NCBI RefSeq assembly: GCF_012927085.1
Contig: NZ_JABBFX010000002.1
Span: forward strand, 186,001-250,000
Direction: 5' to 3'
DNA length: 64,000 nucleotides
From: Ramlibacter agri
GTDB lineage: Bacteria; Pseudomonadota; Gammaproteobacteria; Burkholderiales; Burkholderiaceae_C
This document shows positions 34,272 through 43,373 of the stretch, piece by piece (position 1 is the stretch's first letter; each line of letters begins with the position of its first letter). The notes under the pieces are model-generated. The model was given only the letters and a program-made list of their open reading frames with translations, made no database searches and had not been told where the DNA came from. A program made the position numbers and the translations under genes.

Positions 34272-35392
34272 ATGGATTGGCTCGCGCTCCACAAAACAAG
34301 CGAGGCGCTTGCCGCTCGGGCGCATGCCGCCCGGCGCAGGGTAACGTTGAGGAGGCCGAGAAGCTGTTCTGCCAGGCTGCTGCAGCGGAAGAGGATGCCT
34401 TGGCCCAGCTCGACCCATCGAAGGCACGAACGTTCGGCATTGCCGCCGTTAGCGCGGTCTCTCTTTGGTACAAGGGCAAAGATGTGCAGCGCGCCTCGAT
34501 GCTGGCATACCGCTGTCTTGCCAACCCTGACTTGGCACCGCCAGCCCGAGAGCAACTCGACGACCTCGTGCAGACCCTCTACTCGGAGCGGGACCGAAAG
34601 CGCCTCACTGGAGAGTTCCTGCCTGGCTCCGTCACGGTCGCAGTCAAGGGCGGCAGCGTGCTTAGAGGTGCAGCTCCGCTGGACCTAATCGTCGACAGAG
34701 TCAAGACGCTGCAATCCATCTTCTTCCGCGTGGTCGAATGGAGCAACGGCAAGCCGCTGCGCCGGCACGGACCGCCGACAAATGACATCACGAGCTCGTT
34801 CGAGCCTTGGCTAGTACAGGAAGCGCCGGGCAGCTTCCAGTTCTCGGTCGCCGTGAAGGTCAATGGCCAGCTGGACATGTTCGACGCAGAGAAGCTGGAA
34901 GCTGCCGACATCGCCAGAAGATTCTTGGACGTGGTCACAACCATCGCCAATGACGCGACTGGCGAGGCGAGCAAAGAACTCGTGCCGGATGAGGGCTATC
35001 GCGGTACGTTTCGCAAGCTCATCCGAAATCTCACGCCGCCACCCAACAGCAGCGAGTCGGTGGCCATCTCCTCGAGGGAGCGCGAAGACGTCGCTGTGGT
35101 GCTCGATGAGTCAACTCGCCCAAAGCTCGACTTTGCCATTAAGGCTGAGTCCGCGAAGGCGGACGAGTCCGCCGGCGAGCAGATGCAGGAGTTCAGCGGG
35201 GTACTCCGCGCGCTCGACTTGGACGGCGACTGGTTAAAGGTCGACGCCGACAACGGGCAGGTGATGGTGAAAGGTTTGTCTCAGGCCGTCGACGATGTTA
35301 TCGGCCCGATGGTCAACAAGACCGTACTCGTCAAGGCTGTCAGGACTCGCCGCGGCGACCTAAAGTTCGTGGACATCGTCTTGGCTGGGTAG
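34272..35392 (+). pseudogene. Unknown protein with N-terminal helical repeat, frameshifted near 34340
   Basis: The ATG at 34272 gives MDWLALHKTSEALAARAHAA and then, in the next frame, GNVEEAEKLFCQAAAAEEDA and on to 35392. Joined, they make a natural TPR-like helix pair, so a 1-bp loss near 34340 (within cccggcgcaggg) interrupts an otherwise intact protein of about 373 residues. The remaining protein has no recognised domain: beta-rich middle (GSFQFSVAVKVNGQLDMFDA) and a C-terminal small beta domain (GDWLKVDADNGQVMVKGL). A TTG at 34277 could start the second frame. A sequencing error is possible. Confidence 0.6.
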
Positions 35393-36003
35393 CGCCCGGT
35401 TCTGCGCCCGGAGCGGTAGCCTCGCGGACTCGCACGCTGTCATCCTGCTGCTGAATGCAGTCGCGGTAACCATCTAGTGCCCCGACGCGGAAGTTAAACA
35501 GCGACCTGATAATTGTGAGGTCCACGTATAACTTCTTATACCGAGACGCTCCCCGCGGGCTCCGCTCGCGTAGGCAGTCTGGAAGACGTGCTTTTTGACA
35601 CCTCAGCGCGCCGCAGTGGTATCTCCTGTGTGCCACGCGGACCCGTCTGCGTGGCTGACTTCTTTGGGCAATTCGCCGCATGGTCGCCTGTTGGACAGCG
35701 CATCCTCACGACGGTTCGCGCTGCCGACTACCAGAGCGGCGCACTCGCGAACTTCGGGCGCACCCATCAGCATCTTGGCTTACGGCCCGGGACAGCGGCC
35801 GACTGCTACGGTCTCGCCACCGATTGCATCGCTTCAAGGGCGGTCGGCTACGGCCCCGAGCGGCAGTAGTAGGAGCGTCGGCGGGGCGTCTCCCTGACGG
35901 ATAAAACAGCACGCTTCACTGCTTGCCTCAACCCGAGGTGACCAAAGCAGCGGAAGCCCCCGAAGCGAGGCGTCTCTCACCCCTGACCACCTGGAGATGA
36001 TGA
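35393..36003. other. Intergenic stretch with no supported gene
   Basis: Frames of 60-113 codons exist on both strands, but they have no ribosome-binding sites and read as low-complexity. A minus-strand fragment around 35,400-35,540 (YKKLYVDLTIIRSLFNFRVG) looks more protein-like than its surroundings and may be gene debris. Confidence 0.35.
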
Positions 36004-36201
36004 ATGACTGACGACGACCTGCACACCCGACAGCGCGAGTACATCCGCCAACACAACGCCACTGTTCGCGAGCGGGCAGCGACGGCTCGCAACCGCGCTG
36101 CCTGGGCCGCGTTCTTCGCGCTAAGTCCCGACCCCGAAGCCCTGTGCTCGGAGGTGCAACGGCTGGACCCGACCAAACCTTGGCCGCAGCGTTCGAGGTG
36201 A
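36004..36201 (+). CDS. Small hypothetical protein
   Basis: A 65-residue protein with GGAG eight bases upstream of the ATG. It is a charged helix (HTRQREYIRQHNATVRERAA) with a short C-terminus. No family is recognised. The next gene begins about 9 bp after its stop, so they may be co-transcribed. Confidence 0.45.
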   Translation: MTDDDLHTRQREYIRQHNATVRERAATARNRAAWAAFFALSPDPEALCSEVQRLDPTKPWPQRSR

Positions 36202-36209
36202 AGGGCGCC

Positions 36210-36572
36210 ATGGTTCTCTCGACCCTCTTTCACAAAGGCGACCTGGGCACGCTGTACAACTGCGCCGTCGACCGCATCGCGGCCTTGAACGCTGGGAAAC
36301 TCACAGCGACTCGCTGTGGCGACAACGAGACCGCGCTCGCTCTCAAGCTGCAGGCGGACCGCATCGGCGCCTTGGTCAAGAAGCTCGAGACCGCCCTCTG
36401 CGAACGGCCGGTCTTCCTCACGCAGGACGACCTGGAGCAAGCCCGCGAAGCGCTGGAGCCGCTCCGCCGCGGGGTCGCTCGTTCTCTGAATCGCACGCGT
36501 GCTTTGGAGCTGGACGCCATCCGCGACAAGCTCATTGCAAACATCGCCAGCGTCGACACTGAGGAGTACTGA
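36210..36572 (+). CDS. Hypothetical 120-residue helical protein
   Basis: The ATG at 36210 has GAGGTGAAGG upstream. The product is almost entirely helical (LYNCAVDRIAALNAGKLTAT, then ALKLQADRIGALVKKLETAL, ending NIASVDTEEY). No family is recognised. A longer version starting at 36144 would overlap the previous gene. Confidence 0.45.
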   Translation: MVLSTLFHKGDLGTLYNCAVDRIAALNAGKLTATRCGDNETALALKLQADRIGALVKKLETALCERPVFLTQDDLEQAREALEPLRRGVARSLNRTRALELDAIRDKLIANIASVDTEEY

Positions 36573-36727
36573 ACGGAAGCGCCCCAAGCTACTCCGCGCC
36601 GGCATCAGCGGGTGACCCTTGCTGGCATATCGAAGACTTGGCCTCCGCCCATTGCTGAAGCTGCCCCCAATGACATCGTGAATGCCTGGCATCACGCCGG
36701 TTAGGGGGCTGTTGGCATACTTCAACC

Positions 36728-36982
36728 ATGAAGCCGCGCAGCCGCCATTACCGAGCCTGGATGGAGTGGCGCGAGCCAAGGCGGTACGACGTCGAATGCA
36801 ACCGCATCCTCGCTTGCGAGCTAACCGTGCACTCGGAGCGGCGGCTGGGCCCTCTGGTCACATTTGAAGACGGGACGAGAGTACGAAGTGAAGGTGAGGC
36901 TTCGTACGCCGCCGCCATTGCACGTGCACGGGTGCAGATGGAAATAGTCCGCCGCCGCATCCGTCGCGCAGTGCGACCATGA
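36728..36982 (+). CDS. Small hypothetical protein
   Basis: An 84-residue basic protein (MKPRSRHYRAWMEWREPRRY and on) with a beta-strand region around residue 45 and a C-terminal basic helix. No family and no clear ribosome-binding site are seen. It may be real or a chance frame. Confidence 0.3.
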   Translation: MKPRSRHYRAWMEWREPRRYDVECNRILACELTVHSERRLGPLVTFEDGTRVRSEGEASYAAAIARARVQMEIVRRRIRRAVRP

Positions 36983-37187
36983 CACCAAGTCCCCTCAAGG
37001 GACTCGTGGCACGTTCAGAAGTCGGCAAAGTTAGTGCGCGTCGTCATGCCGGCCTTTGCATCGCGAACCGCTACCAACGTAGTGAGATTGGGGAGTTGTG
37101 GCCCAAGGAGGCGCCAGAGAACCTGTTTCAAGTCCATTCCGCTACTGCATCGGACAGGCCGTCTGACGCCAAGCCCTTGGGGACCCA

Positions 37188-37382
37188 TTAATTGTCTGAG
37201 ACCCAGGGCGCTTGCACGGCCAGCAGGCGCGCCAGGGCGGCGTTCGGCGCGGGCGGCGCGTTGAGCAACGCCGCGAACTGCTCGAACTTCTCAGCGTCGA
37301 GAGTGAAAAGTACCTTGTCCAAGTTCATGGGCGCGATGTTGGCACCCGGCGTGTTCAATGGCTGCGTCACTTCATCAGACAC
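37188..37382 (-). CDS. TacA/DUF1778-type antitoxin C-terminal region, orphan
   Basis: The last 45 residues (VLFTLDAEKFEQFAALLNAP, then PAPNAALARLLAVQAPW) match the toxin-binding tail of DUF1778 (TacA) antitoxins, where a LD...W/F..ALDAPP..N..L..LL pattern is usual. The N-terminal RHH DNA-binding part is missing and no acetyltransferase toxin gene lies next to it. It looks like a truncated or solitary antitoxin. The start is unsure (GTG at 37382 or ATG at 37328). Confidence 0.5.
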   Translation of the reverse strand: MSDEVTQPLNTPGANIAPMNLDKVLFTLDAEKFEQFAALLNAPPAPNAALARLLAVQAPWVSDN

Positions 37383-37592
37383 ATTGCCACCAGGGAGGCG
37401 ATGAAGCAGATGGCGCCGATTGCAGCGCATCCCCATATGACTACGTCACCTAGTCTTTCGAACTGTTGTTCGTTCATGGCATCACTGTAATGCCTGTCCG
37501 GACGCTTGGATGCCGAGGGGCGGACAAGCCGTGCGCGCCGGGCACAACACGCGACGATACCTGCCGTCGCCCGAGTTGACGGTCGCGGGGTC

Positions 37593-37823
37593 CTACCCCG
37601 CTCCGAAACTAGCCCTCAGTTTTGCCAGCTCTGCGCGCGTGATGCGAGCCACGAGGTCCATGGAGAAGCTGTCCGCAATTTGGTCGGCCCGCGCCAGTAG
37701 CTGCACGAAGTGCTCGCGAGTCATCATGGTTGGGACTTCGAGCCCGAGCGTCGTCAGCAATTCCGTCTGCTTTGTGTCCAGCGATATGACGCCGGACATG
37801 GAAATGGGTGTGCTGCTGGTCAT
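37593..37823 (-). CDS. Hypothetical 76-residue protein
   Basis: The ATG at 37823 follows AGGA by nine bases; an ATG at 37859 is also possible. The product (MTSSTPISMSGVISLDTKQT, then helices with ARADQIADSF) has no recognised domain. It lies near the right end of the island, alone on the minus strand. Confidence 0.35.
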   Translation of the reverse strand: MTSSTPISMSGVISLDTKQTELLTTLGLEVPTMMTREHFVQLLARADQIADSFSMDLVARITRAELAKLRASFGAG

Positions 37824-37859
37824 GGGCTCGTATCCTACTGCCGAGCTGACGAACCGCAC

Positions 37860-38216
37860 ACCTGGCTCGGCTAAATGGCCGCGGACGCGACAAAGCGTTT
37901 ATTCCTGGGGCTTGTCGCTCCTGAACGGGGAGCCCCCGTCCCGGCCTTGCGGCAAGCCTCCCCAGCTGCGGGACGGCGTCGGAACGCATGGCTCCTCGGG
38001 CGCCACGAGGGGCCGCTCAAAAATGCGTGTTGCTGCGAACCTGGCCCGCACATTCCAGCGACTCTGCGCTTGTCGCAAAGCTGTCGCAATCTGAGGACCA
38101 CTCGAGACCACAGTAGCCGCGGCCGCGCCGTACCCCGGCGCTTATGACCGGTACCCCACCATCCAAGCTAAGTGCTTGCTACGCCGTCGTTTTTCTCACG
38201 TCGGCGGGGCCTGACG
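37860..38216. other. Right edge of the island next to tRNA-Pro
   Basis: No gene is supported. A short GC-rich stem-loop region lies around 37,920-37,960. No integrase, inverted repeat or second copy of the tRNA 3' end was found here, so the exact attachment junction cannot be fixed. Confidence 0.35.
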
Positions 38217-38252
38217 AAAAAAAGCCCGGGACCTTTGCAGGAACCGGGCTTT
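38217..38252 (-). terminator. Terminator of tRNA-Pro copy 1
   Basis: On the minus strand AAAGCCCGG pairs with CCGGGCTTT and is followed by a T7 tract. It lies 8 bp past the tRNA 3' end. The element at 45966-45999 has nearly the same stem. Confidence 0.9.
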
Positions 38253-38260
38253 CGTGTCGT

Positions 38261-38337
38261 TGGTCGGCGTGGCGGGATTCGAACTCGCGACCCCTTGCAC
38301 CCCATGCAAGTGCGCTACCAGGCTGCGCTACACGCCG
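38261..38337 (-). tRNA. tRNA-Pro(GGG), copy 1
   Basis: The full cloverleaf on the minus strand has acceptor arms CGGCGTG/CACGCCG, a D arm, anticodon stem CTTGC/GCAAG with loop ATGGGGT (anticodon GGG), a T arm with GTTCGAATC, and an encoded CCA. The sequence is identical to 46008-46084, and the 5' flank GAAGCCCTCGATTAT is shared too. Confidence 0.95.
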
Positions 38338-38372
38338 AAGCCCTCGATTATAGCGTGGTTCTGGAGGCCTCT

Positions 38373-38837
38373 TTAAAGAAAGCGTTCGAGCAGCGTGCGC
38401 GAGTGGCGATCCAGCCCTCGCCGGTCGGCGATGCGGAAGTTGATGCCCTCGGAACTGGCGATCAGGAGCGCGCCTTCGCCCAGGCGGCGGATGTCTTCCT
38501 CGCCCTTCAGGACGAAGCGGGTCGGCCCACGGTCGGTCACCACGCTCCACGTGCTGGGCGTCGAGAAACTGGACACCGACTCGATGCGCTGCACCGTCGG
38601 CACGAACTCGCGGCCGGCGAGTTCCTCTTCGATCAGCGCGCGGGTCTGCGGCTGCAGCGCGTCCAGGTGCGGCACCCAGGCGAGCTCGCGCCCGTCGATG
38701 CTGACCATCGATACGCCCTCCTCGGGCGCGGCCAGCGGAAAGGCCCGGACTGGCACGACGCTCTCGTGCACCGAACCATCGGGCAAGGTCAGCACCAGGC
38801 GGCCGAAGGCATTGCGTTGGAGTTGGAACATCGTCAT
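38373..38837 (-). CDS. DUF1854 protein of the cyanophycin locus
   Basis: A 154-residue protein of the DUF1854 family found beside cyanophycin genes in Betaproteobacteria. The sequence includes FPLAAPEEGVSMVSIDGREL near residues 33-52 and a GREFVPTVQRIESVSS segment with STWSVVTDRGPTRF after it, both typical. The start overlaps the stop of the ABC transporter (ATGA). Its biochemical role is unknown; it is inferred to serve the same cyanophycin-linked function as the transporter. Confidence 0.85.
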   Translation of the reverse strand: MTMFQLQRNAFGRLVLTLPDGSVHESVVPVRAFPLAAPEEGVSMVSIDGRELAWVPHLDALQPQTRALIEEELAGREFVPTVQRIESVSSFSTPSTWSVVTDRGPTRFVLKGEEDIRRLGEGALLIASSEGINFRIADRRGLDRHSRTLLERFL

Positions 38838-41074
38838 TGCCCCGCCGGATGGGCCGCGTGCGCCGGCGCCGGCAGCCGCGCGTCGTCGCCGTTGTCTTCT
38901 TCGTCGACCTGGCGCGCCTGCGCCTCGTAGAGCCGCCAGTAGGCGCCCTGCTTCGCGATCAGCTCGTCGTGCGGGCCGACCTCGACCACCCGGCCACGGT
39001 CCATCACCACCAGCCGGTCGGCCTTGCGCAGCGTCGAGAGCCGGTGCGCGATGGCGATCGTGGTCCGCCCCTGCACCAGGTTGTCCAGCGCCTTCTGGAT
39101 TTCCTTCTCGGTTTCGGTGTCGACGCTGGACGTTGCCTCGTCGAGGATCAGGATGCGCGGGTCGATCAGCAGCGCGCGCGCGATCGAGATGCGCTGGCGC
39201 TCGCCGCCGGACAGGCCCTGCCCGCGTTCGCCCACCATCGAGTCGTAACCCAGGGGCAGGCGCAGGATGAATTCGTGCGCGTGCGCGGCGCGTGCCGCGG
39301 CCACGATTTCGGCCCGGGTGGCGTCCGGCCGGCCATAGGCGATGTTCTCGGCGATGGTGCCGAAGAACAGGAAGGGTTCCTGCAGCACCAGGCCGATGTG
39401 GCGCCGGTAATCCGCCACGCCGAAGCGGCGGATGTCGGTGCCGTCGACCTGGATCGCGCCCTCGCTGACGTCGTAGAAGCGGCAGATCAGGTTGACCAGC
39501 GTGCTCTTGCCCGAGCCGCTGTGGCCGACCAGGCCGATCATCTCGCCCGGGCGGATCGTCAGGTCCAGGCTGCGGATCACGCTGCGGTTGCCGTAGCGGA
39601 AGCCGAGGCCCTGCATCTCGATGGCGCCCGCCAGCGTCTCGATCTTCACCGGCTGCGCCGGCTCCGGCACGTTGGACACGTGGTCGAGGATGTCGAAGAT
39701 GCGCTTGGCGCCGGAGGCCGCCTTCTGCGTCACCGAGACGATGCGGCTCATCGAATCCAGCCGCGTGTAGAAGCGCCCGATATAGGCAATGAACGCGGTC
39801 AGCACACCGACCGTGATCTGGCTGCGGCTCACCAGCCAGATGCCGAAGGCCCAGACCACCAGCAGGCCCACGTCGGTCAGCAGCGACACCGTCGGCGAGA
39901 ACAGGCTCCAGGTCTTGTTCAATTTGTCGTTGACGGCCAGGTTGGCCTGGTTGGCCTCGCGGAAGCGCTGCGCCTCGCGCCGCTCCTGCGCGAAGGCCTT
40001 GACCACCCGAATGCCGGGGATGGTGTCGGCCAGCACGCTGGTCACGTCGCCCCAGACCCGGTCGATCTTCTCGAAGCCGGTGCGCAGGCGGTCGCGCACG
40101 GCGTGGATCATCCAGGCGATGAAGGGCAGCGGCAGCAAGGTCACCAGCGCCAGCCAGGGATTGATCGAGAACAGGATCGCCGCCGTCATCGCGAACATCA
40201 GCACGTCGGTGGCGAAGTCCAGGGCGTGCAGCGACAGGAAGACCGAGATCCGGTCCGTTTCCGACCCGATGCGCGAGACCAGGTCGCCGGTGCGCTTGCC
40301 GCCGAAGTAGTCCAGCGACAGTTGCAGCAGGTGCTCGAAGGCCGTGGTGCGCAGGTCGGCGGCGATGCGTTCGGACACCAGGGCCAGCAGCCAGGTGCGC
40401 GCCCAGCCCAGGCTCCAGGCCAGCAGCGCCGACCCTAGGAGGCCGGCCAGCAGCAGCATCACGTAGCCCGGGTCGATGCGCTGCCCGTTCTGGAAGGGGA
40501 TCAGCACCTTGTCCATCAGCGGGATGGTCAGGTAAGGCGGCACCAGGGTTGCGGCAGTGGAGGCGAGCGTCAGCCCGAAGCCGATCGCCAGCTGCTTGCG
40601 ATAGGGGCGCGCGAAGCGGCCCAGCCGCAGCAGCACCCAGGTGGAAGGCGGCTGGGTGTCCTCCTCGGCCTCCTCTTCCTCGCCGGCTTCCTCCACCACG
40701 GCGGGCTCGCCGGACAGCAGGCGCTCGAAGCGGGCGACGAAGGCCAGCATCGCGCCCTGCTGGGCCAAAGTGAAGTGCCACAGGGCCAGCCGGCCCTGGG
40801 CGTCCAGCAGTTCCAGCGTCCCGACCCCGGCGTGGTCGGCGTGGCGCAGTTGCAGGCCGGCGGCCACCGGCCATTCCGACCAGCCGCCCTCGCCCCAGGC
40901 CAGCAGGCGGCGCTCGGTCAACGCCAGGCCGCCAAACGTAAAATTCATCGCGGGGCCGATGTCAACCTCAAGCGTCGCCAGAACGTTCTCGCGGCTGGCT
41001 AGCCTTTTGGCGAGCGTCATGCGCCAGTCCGGGAGCAAGCCCGGTACTGTTGCGACTGGAGAAGTAGATTGCAT
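38834..41074 (-). CDS. Cyanophycin-associated ABC transporter (fused permease-ATPase)
   Basis: A 746-residue half-transporter. An N-terminal domain of about 140 residues specific to this family is followed by an acidic linker, six predicted membrane helices (from KQLAIGFGLTLASTAATLVP) and a C-terminal ATPase with Walker A GLVGHSGSGKST, signature LSGGERQR and Walker B ILILDEATSSVD. It probably exports or imports material linked to cyanophycin; the substrate is not known. It is divergent from cphA', with about 100 bp between the starts. Confidence 0.9.
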   Translation of the reverse strand: MQSTSPVATVPGLLPDWRMTLAKRLASRENVLATLEVDIGPAMNFTFGGLALTERRLLAWGEGGWSEWPVAAGLQLRHADHAGVGTLELLDAQGRLALWHFTLAQQGAMLAFVARFERLLSGEPAVVEEAGEEEEAEEDTQPPSTWVLLRLGRFARPYRKQLAIGFGLTLASTAATLVPPYLTIPLMDKVLIPFQNGQRIDPGYVMLLLAGLLGSALLAWSLGWARTWLLALVSERIAADLRTTAFEHLLQLSLDYFGGKRTGDLVSRIGSETDRISVFLSLHALDFATDVLMFAMTAAILFSINPWLALVTLLPLPFIAWMIHAVRDRLRTGFEKIDRVWGDVTSVLADTIPGIRVVKAFAQERREAQRFREANQANLAVNDKLNKTWSLFSPTVSLLTDVGLLVVWAFGIWLVSRSQITVGVLTAFIAYIGRFYTRLDSMSRIVSVTQKAASGAKRIFDILDHVSNVPEPAQPVKIETLAGAIEMQGLGFRYGNRSVIRSLDLTIRPGEMIGLVGHSGSGKSTLVNLICRFYDVSEGAIQVDGTDIRRFGVADYRRHIGLVLQEPFLFFGTIAENIAYGRPDATRAEIVAAARAAHAHEFILRLPLGYDSMVGERGQGLSGGERQRISIARALLIDPRILILDEATSSVDTETEKEIQKALDNLVQGRTTIAIAHRLSTLRKADRLVVMDRGRVVEVGPHDELIAKQGAYWRLYEAQARQVDEEDNGDDARLPAPAHAAHPAGQ

Positions 41075-41175
41075 TCGACAGTGGTTTGGAAATACTGGGC
41101 CATGTGCCCTGGCTGGGACGCGGATTTTCGCCTAAGCCGGCCGGAGACCCTCCCACCTTGTCAGGGCGCCCATCC

Positions 41176-43371
41176 ATGAGCAGGAAGAACGACATCCGCC
41201 TGCTGCGCATCAACTACCTGCGCGGCCCCAATCTGTGGACCTACCGGCCCGTGCTGGAGGTCTGGCTGGACCTCGGCGAGCTGGAGGACTGGCCGTCGAA
41301 CCTGCTGCCCGGGTTCGCCGACCGCCTGACGGCCATGCTGCCGGCGCTGATCGAGCACCACTGCGGCGTCGGCGAGCGCGGCGGCTTCCTGCAGCGCCTG
41401 CAGGAAGGCACCTGGTCCGGCCACGTGCTGGAGCACGTGGTGATCGAGCTGCTGAACCTGGCCGGCATGCCCACCGGCTTCGGCCAGACGCGCAGCACCT
41501 CGCAGAACGGCGTCTACCGCATGGTGTTCCGCGCCCGCGACGAGAAGGTCGCCCGCAGCGCCCTGGCGCAAGGCCACCGGCTGCTGATGGCGGCAATCAA
41601 TGAAGAGCCTTTCGACGTCGCGGCCGCGGTCGCCGCGGTGCGCGAGCAGGTCGACGACTCCTACCTCGGCCCCAGCACCGCCGCCATCGTGGCGGCGGCG
41701 ACCGACCGGGGCATCCCGCACATCCGCCTGAACGACGGCAACCTGGTGCAGCTGGGCCACGGGGCCCGCCAGCGCCGTATCTGGACCGCCGAGACCGACC
41801 GCACCAGCGCCATCGCCCAGGGCATCGCCCGCGACAAGGACCTCACCAAGCGCCTGATCGCCGGCTGCGGCGTGCCGGTGCCGGAAGGCCGGGCCGCCGG
41901 GACGCCGGCCGAGGCCTGGGAGGCCGCGCAGGACATCGGCCTGCCGGTGGTCGTCAAGCCCAGCGACGGCAACCATGGCCGCGGCGTCATGCTGGACCTG
42001 CGCACGCAGGCGGACGTCGAAGCGGCCTTCGAAGTCGCCGCCCGCCATGGCAGCGAGGTGCTGGTCGAACGCCATATCGCCGGCGACGAGCACCGGCTGC
42101 TGGTGCTGGGTGGCAAGGTGGTGGCCGCCGCGCGTGGCGAGACGGCCTGGGTCAACGGCGACGGCCGGTCCAGCGTGCGCCAGCTGGTCGACGCGCAGAT
42201 CAATACCGACCCGCGCCGCGGCCTCACCGAGGACCACCCGCTGAACCGCCTGGTGCTCGAAGAAGATGACGCCATCCTGGGCGACCTGGCCCGGCAGGGC
42301 CTCACGCCCGACGCGGTTCCCGAAGCCGGCCGGAAGGTGCTGATCCAGCGCAATGGCAACGTCGCCATCGACTGCACCGACCAGGTCCACCCCGAGGTGA
42401 AGCACGTGGTCGCCCTGGCCGCCCGCATCGTCGGCCTGGACATTGCCGGCGTCGACCTGGTGGCGCAGGACATCAGCCGCCCGCTGCACGAACAAGGCGG
42501 CGCCATCGTCGAAGTCAATGCCGGTCCGGGCCTGCTCGCGCACCTGAAGCCGGCGATCGGCACGCCGCGCCCCGTGGGGCGGGACATCGTCGATTCGCTG
42601 TTCCCGGCGGACAACGGCCAGGAGCATCCCGGCCGCATCCCCGTCGTCGGCATCACCGGCACGCGCGACACCGCCCGCATCGCGCGGCGGGTCGCCTGGC
42701 TCGGCCACCTGCTGGGCCGGCGCGTGGGCGTCGCCTGCGCCGACGGCCTTTACCTCGACCGCCGCTGCCTGTCGGCCGGCGATGCGCGGCGCTGGGACGT
42801 GTCGCATCGGCTCCTGGTCAACCGCAACGTCCAGGCCGCGGTGTTCGAGAACGACGCCCGCACCATCCTGCGCGACGGCCTGCCCTACGACCGCTGCACG
42901 GTGGGCGTGGTCACCGACTTCGACGGCATCGAAGCGCTGGCCGAGTTCGACGTGCAGTCCCCCGAGCAGTTGGCCAAGGTGCTGCGCACCCAGGTCGACG
43001 TGGTGCTGGACAACGGCGTCGCGGTGCTGAACGCGGCCGATGCGCGCGTCGCCGCGCTCGGCGCCTTCTGCGACGGCGAGGTGATCCTCTACGCGGCCGA
43101 TCCGCAGGCGCCCGCGCTCGTCGCGCACCGCGGCAACGGCGCGCGCGGCGGCCGCGCCGTCTTCCTGCGCGACGGCCGCCCGGTGCTGGCCACCGGCGGC
43201 GCCGAGACGCGGCTCGCCCCGCTGGCGCGCCTGGCGCGCGGCGGCCTCGCCGCCGAAACGCTGCTCGTGGTGATCGCCGCCGCCTGGGCGCTGGGCATCG
43301 CGCCCGACCTGATCCTCGCCGGCATCGAGACCTTCGACGCCCACAACGCCCCCTCCCCGCAGGCCGCCTGA
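41176..43371 (+). CDS. cphA': Cyanophycin synthetase paralog CphA'
   Basis: A 731-residue paralog of cyanophycin synthetase. It has the N-terminal GPNLW domain, an ATP-grasp domain (VVVKPSDGNHGRGV near residue 258) and a Mur-ligase-like domain. The Mur-ligase P-loop, normally GTNGKTTT, reads GTRDTARI near residue 494, so that ATP site looks dead. Polymer extension by the ATP-grasp site alone, or a supporting role with cphA, is likely. The start at 41176 gives the usual N-terminus; longer forms are possible. It ends 2 bp before cphA. Confidence 0.88.
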   Translation: MSRKNDIRLLRINYLRGPNLWTYRPVLEVWLDLGELEDWPSNLLPGFADRLTAMLPALIEHHCGVGERGGFLQRLQEGTWSGHVLEHVVIELLNLAGMPTGFGQTRSTSQNGVYRMVFRARDEKVARSALAQGHRLLMAAINEEPFDVAAAVAAVREQVDDSYLGPSTAAIVAAATDRGIPHIRLNDGNLVQLGHGARQRRIWTAETDRTSAIAQGIARDKDLTKRLIAGCGVPVPEGRAAGTPAEAWEAAQDIGLPVVVKPSDGNHGRGVMLDLRTQADVEAAFEVAARHGSEVLVERHIAGDEHRLLVLGGKVVAAARGETAWVNGDGRSSVRQLVDAQINTDPRRGLTEDHPLNRLVLEEDDAILGDLARQGLTPDAVPEAGRKVLIQRNGNVAIDCTDQVHPEVKHVVALAARIVGLDIAGVDLVAQDISRPLHEQGGAIVEVNAGPGLLAHLKPAIGTPRPVGRDIVDSLFPADNGQEHPGRIPVVGITGTRDTARIARRVAWLGHLLGRRVGVACADGLYLDRRCLSAGDARRWDVSHRLLVNRNVQAAVFENDARTILRDGLPYDRCTVGVVTDFDGIEALAEFDVQSPEQLAKVLRTQVDVVLDNGVAVLNAADARVAALGAFCDGEVILYAADPQAPALVAHRGNGARGGRAVFLRDGRPVLATGGAETRLAPLARLARGGLAAETLLVVIAAAWALGIAPDLILAGIETFDAHNAPSPQAA

Positions 43372-43373
43372 CC

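Noticed and set aside
35588..35869. 93-codon frame in the 35.4-36.0 kb gap
   Set aside because: No ribosome-binding site, overlapping frames of similar length, low-complexity content.
36979..37191. 70-codon frame overlapping the end of the gene at 36728
   Set aside because: The ATGA overlap is its only support; composition is not protein-like and no ribosome-binding site is clear.
1..38260. Integrase, transposase or left attachment site of the island
   Set aside because: No such gene and no partial copy of the tRNA-Pro 3' end was seen; the left end probably lies outside the window.
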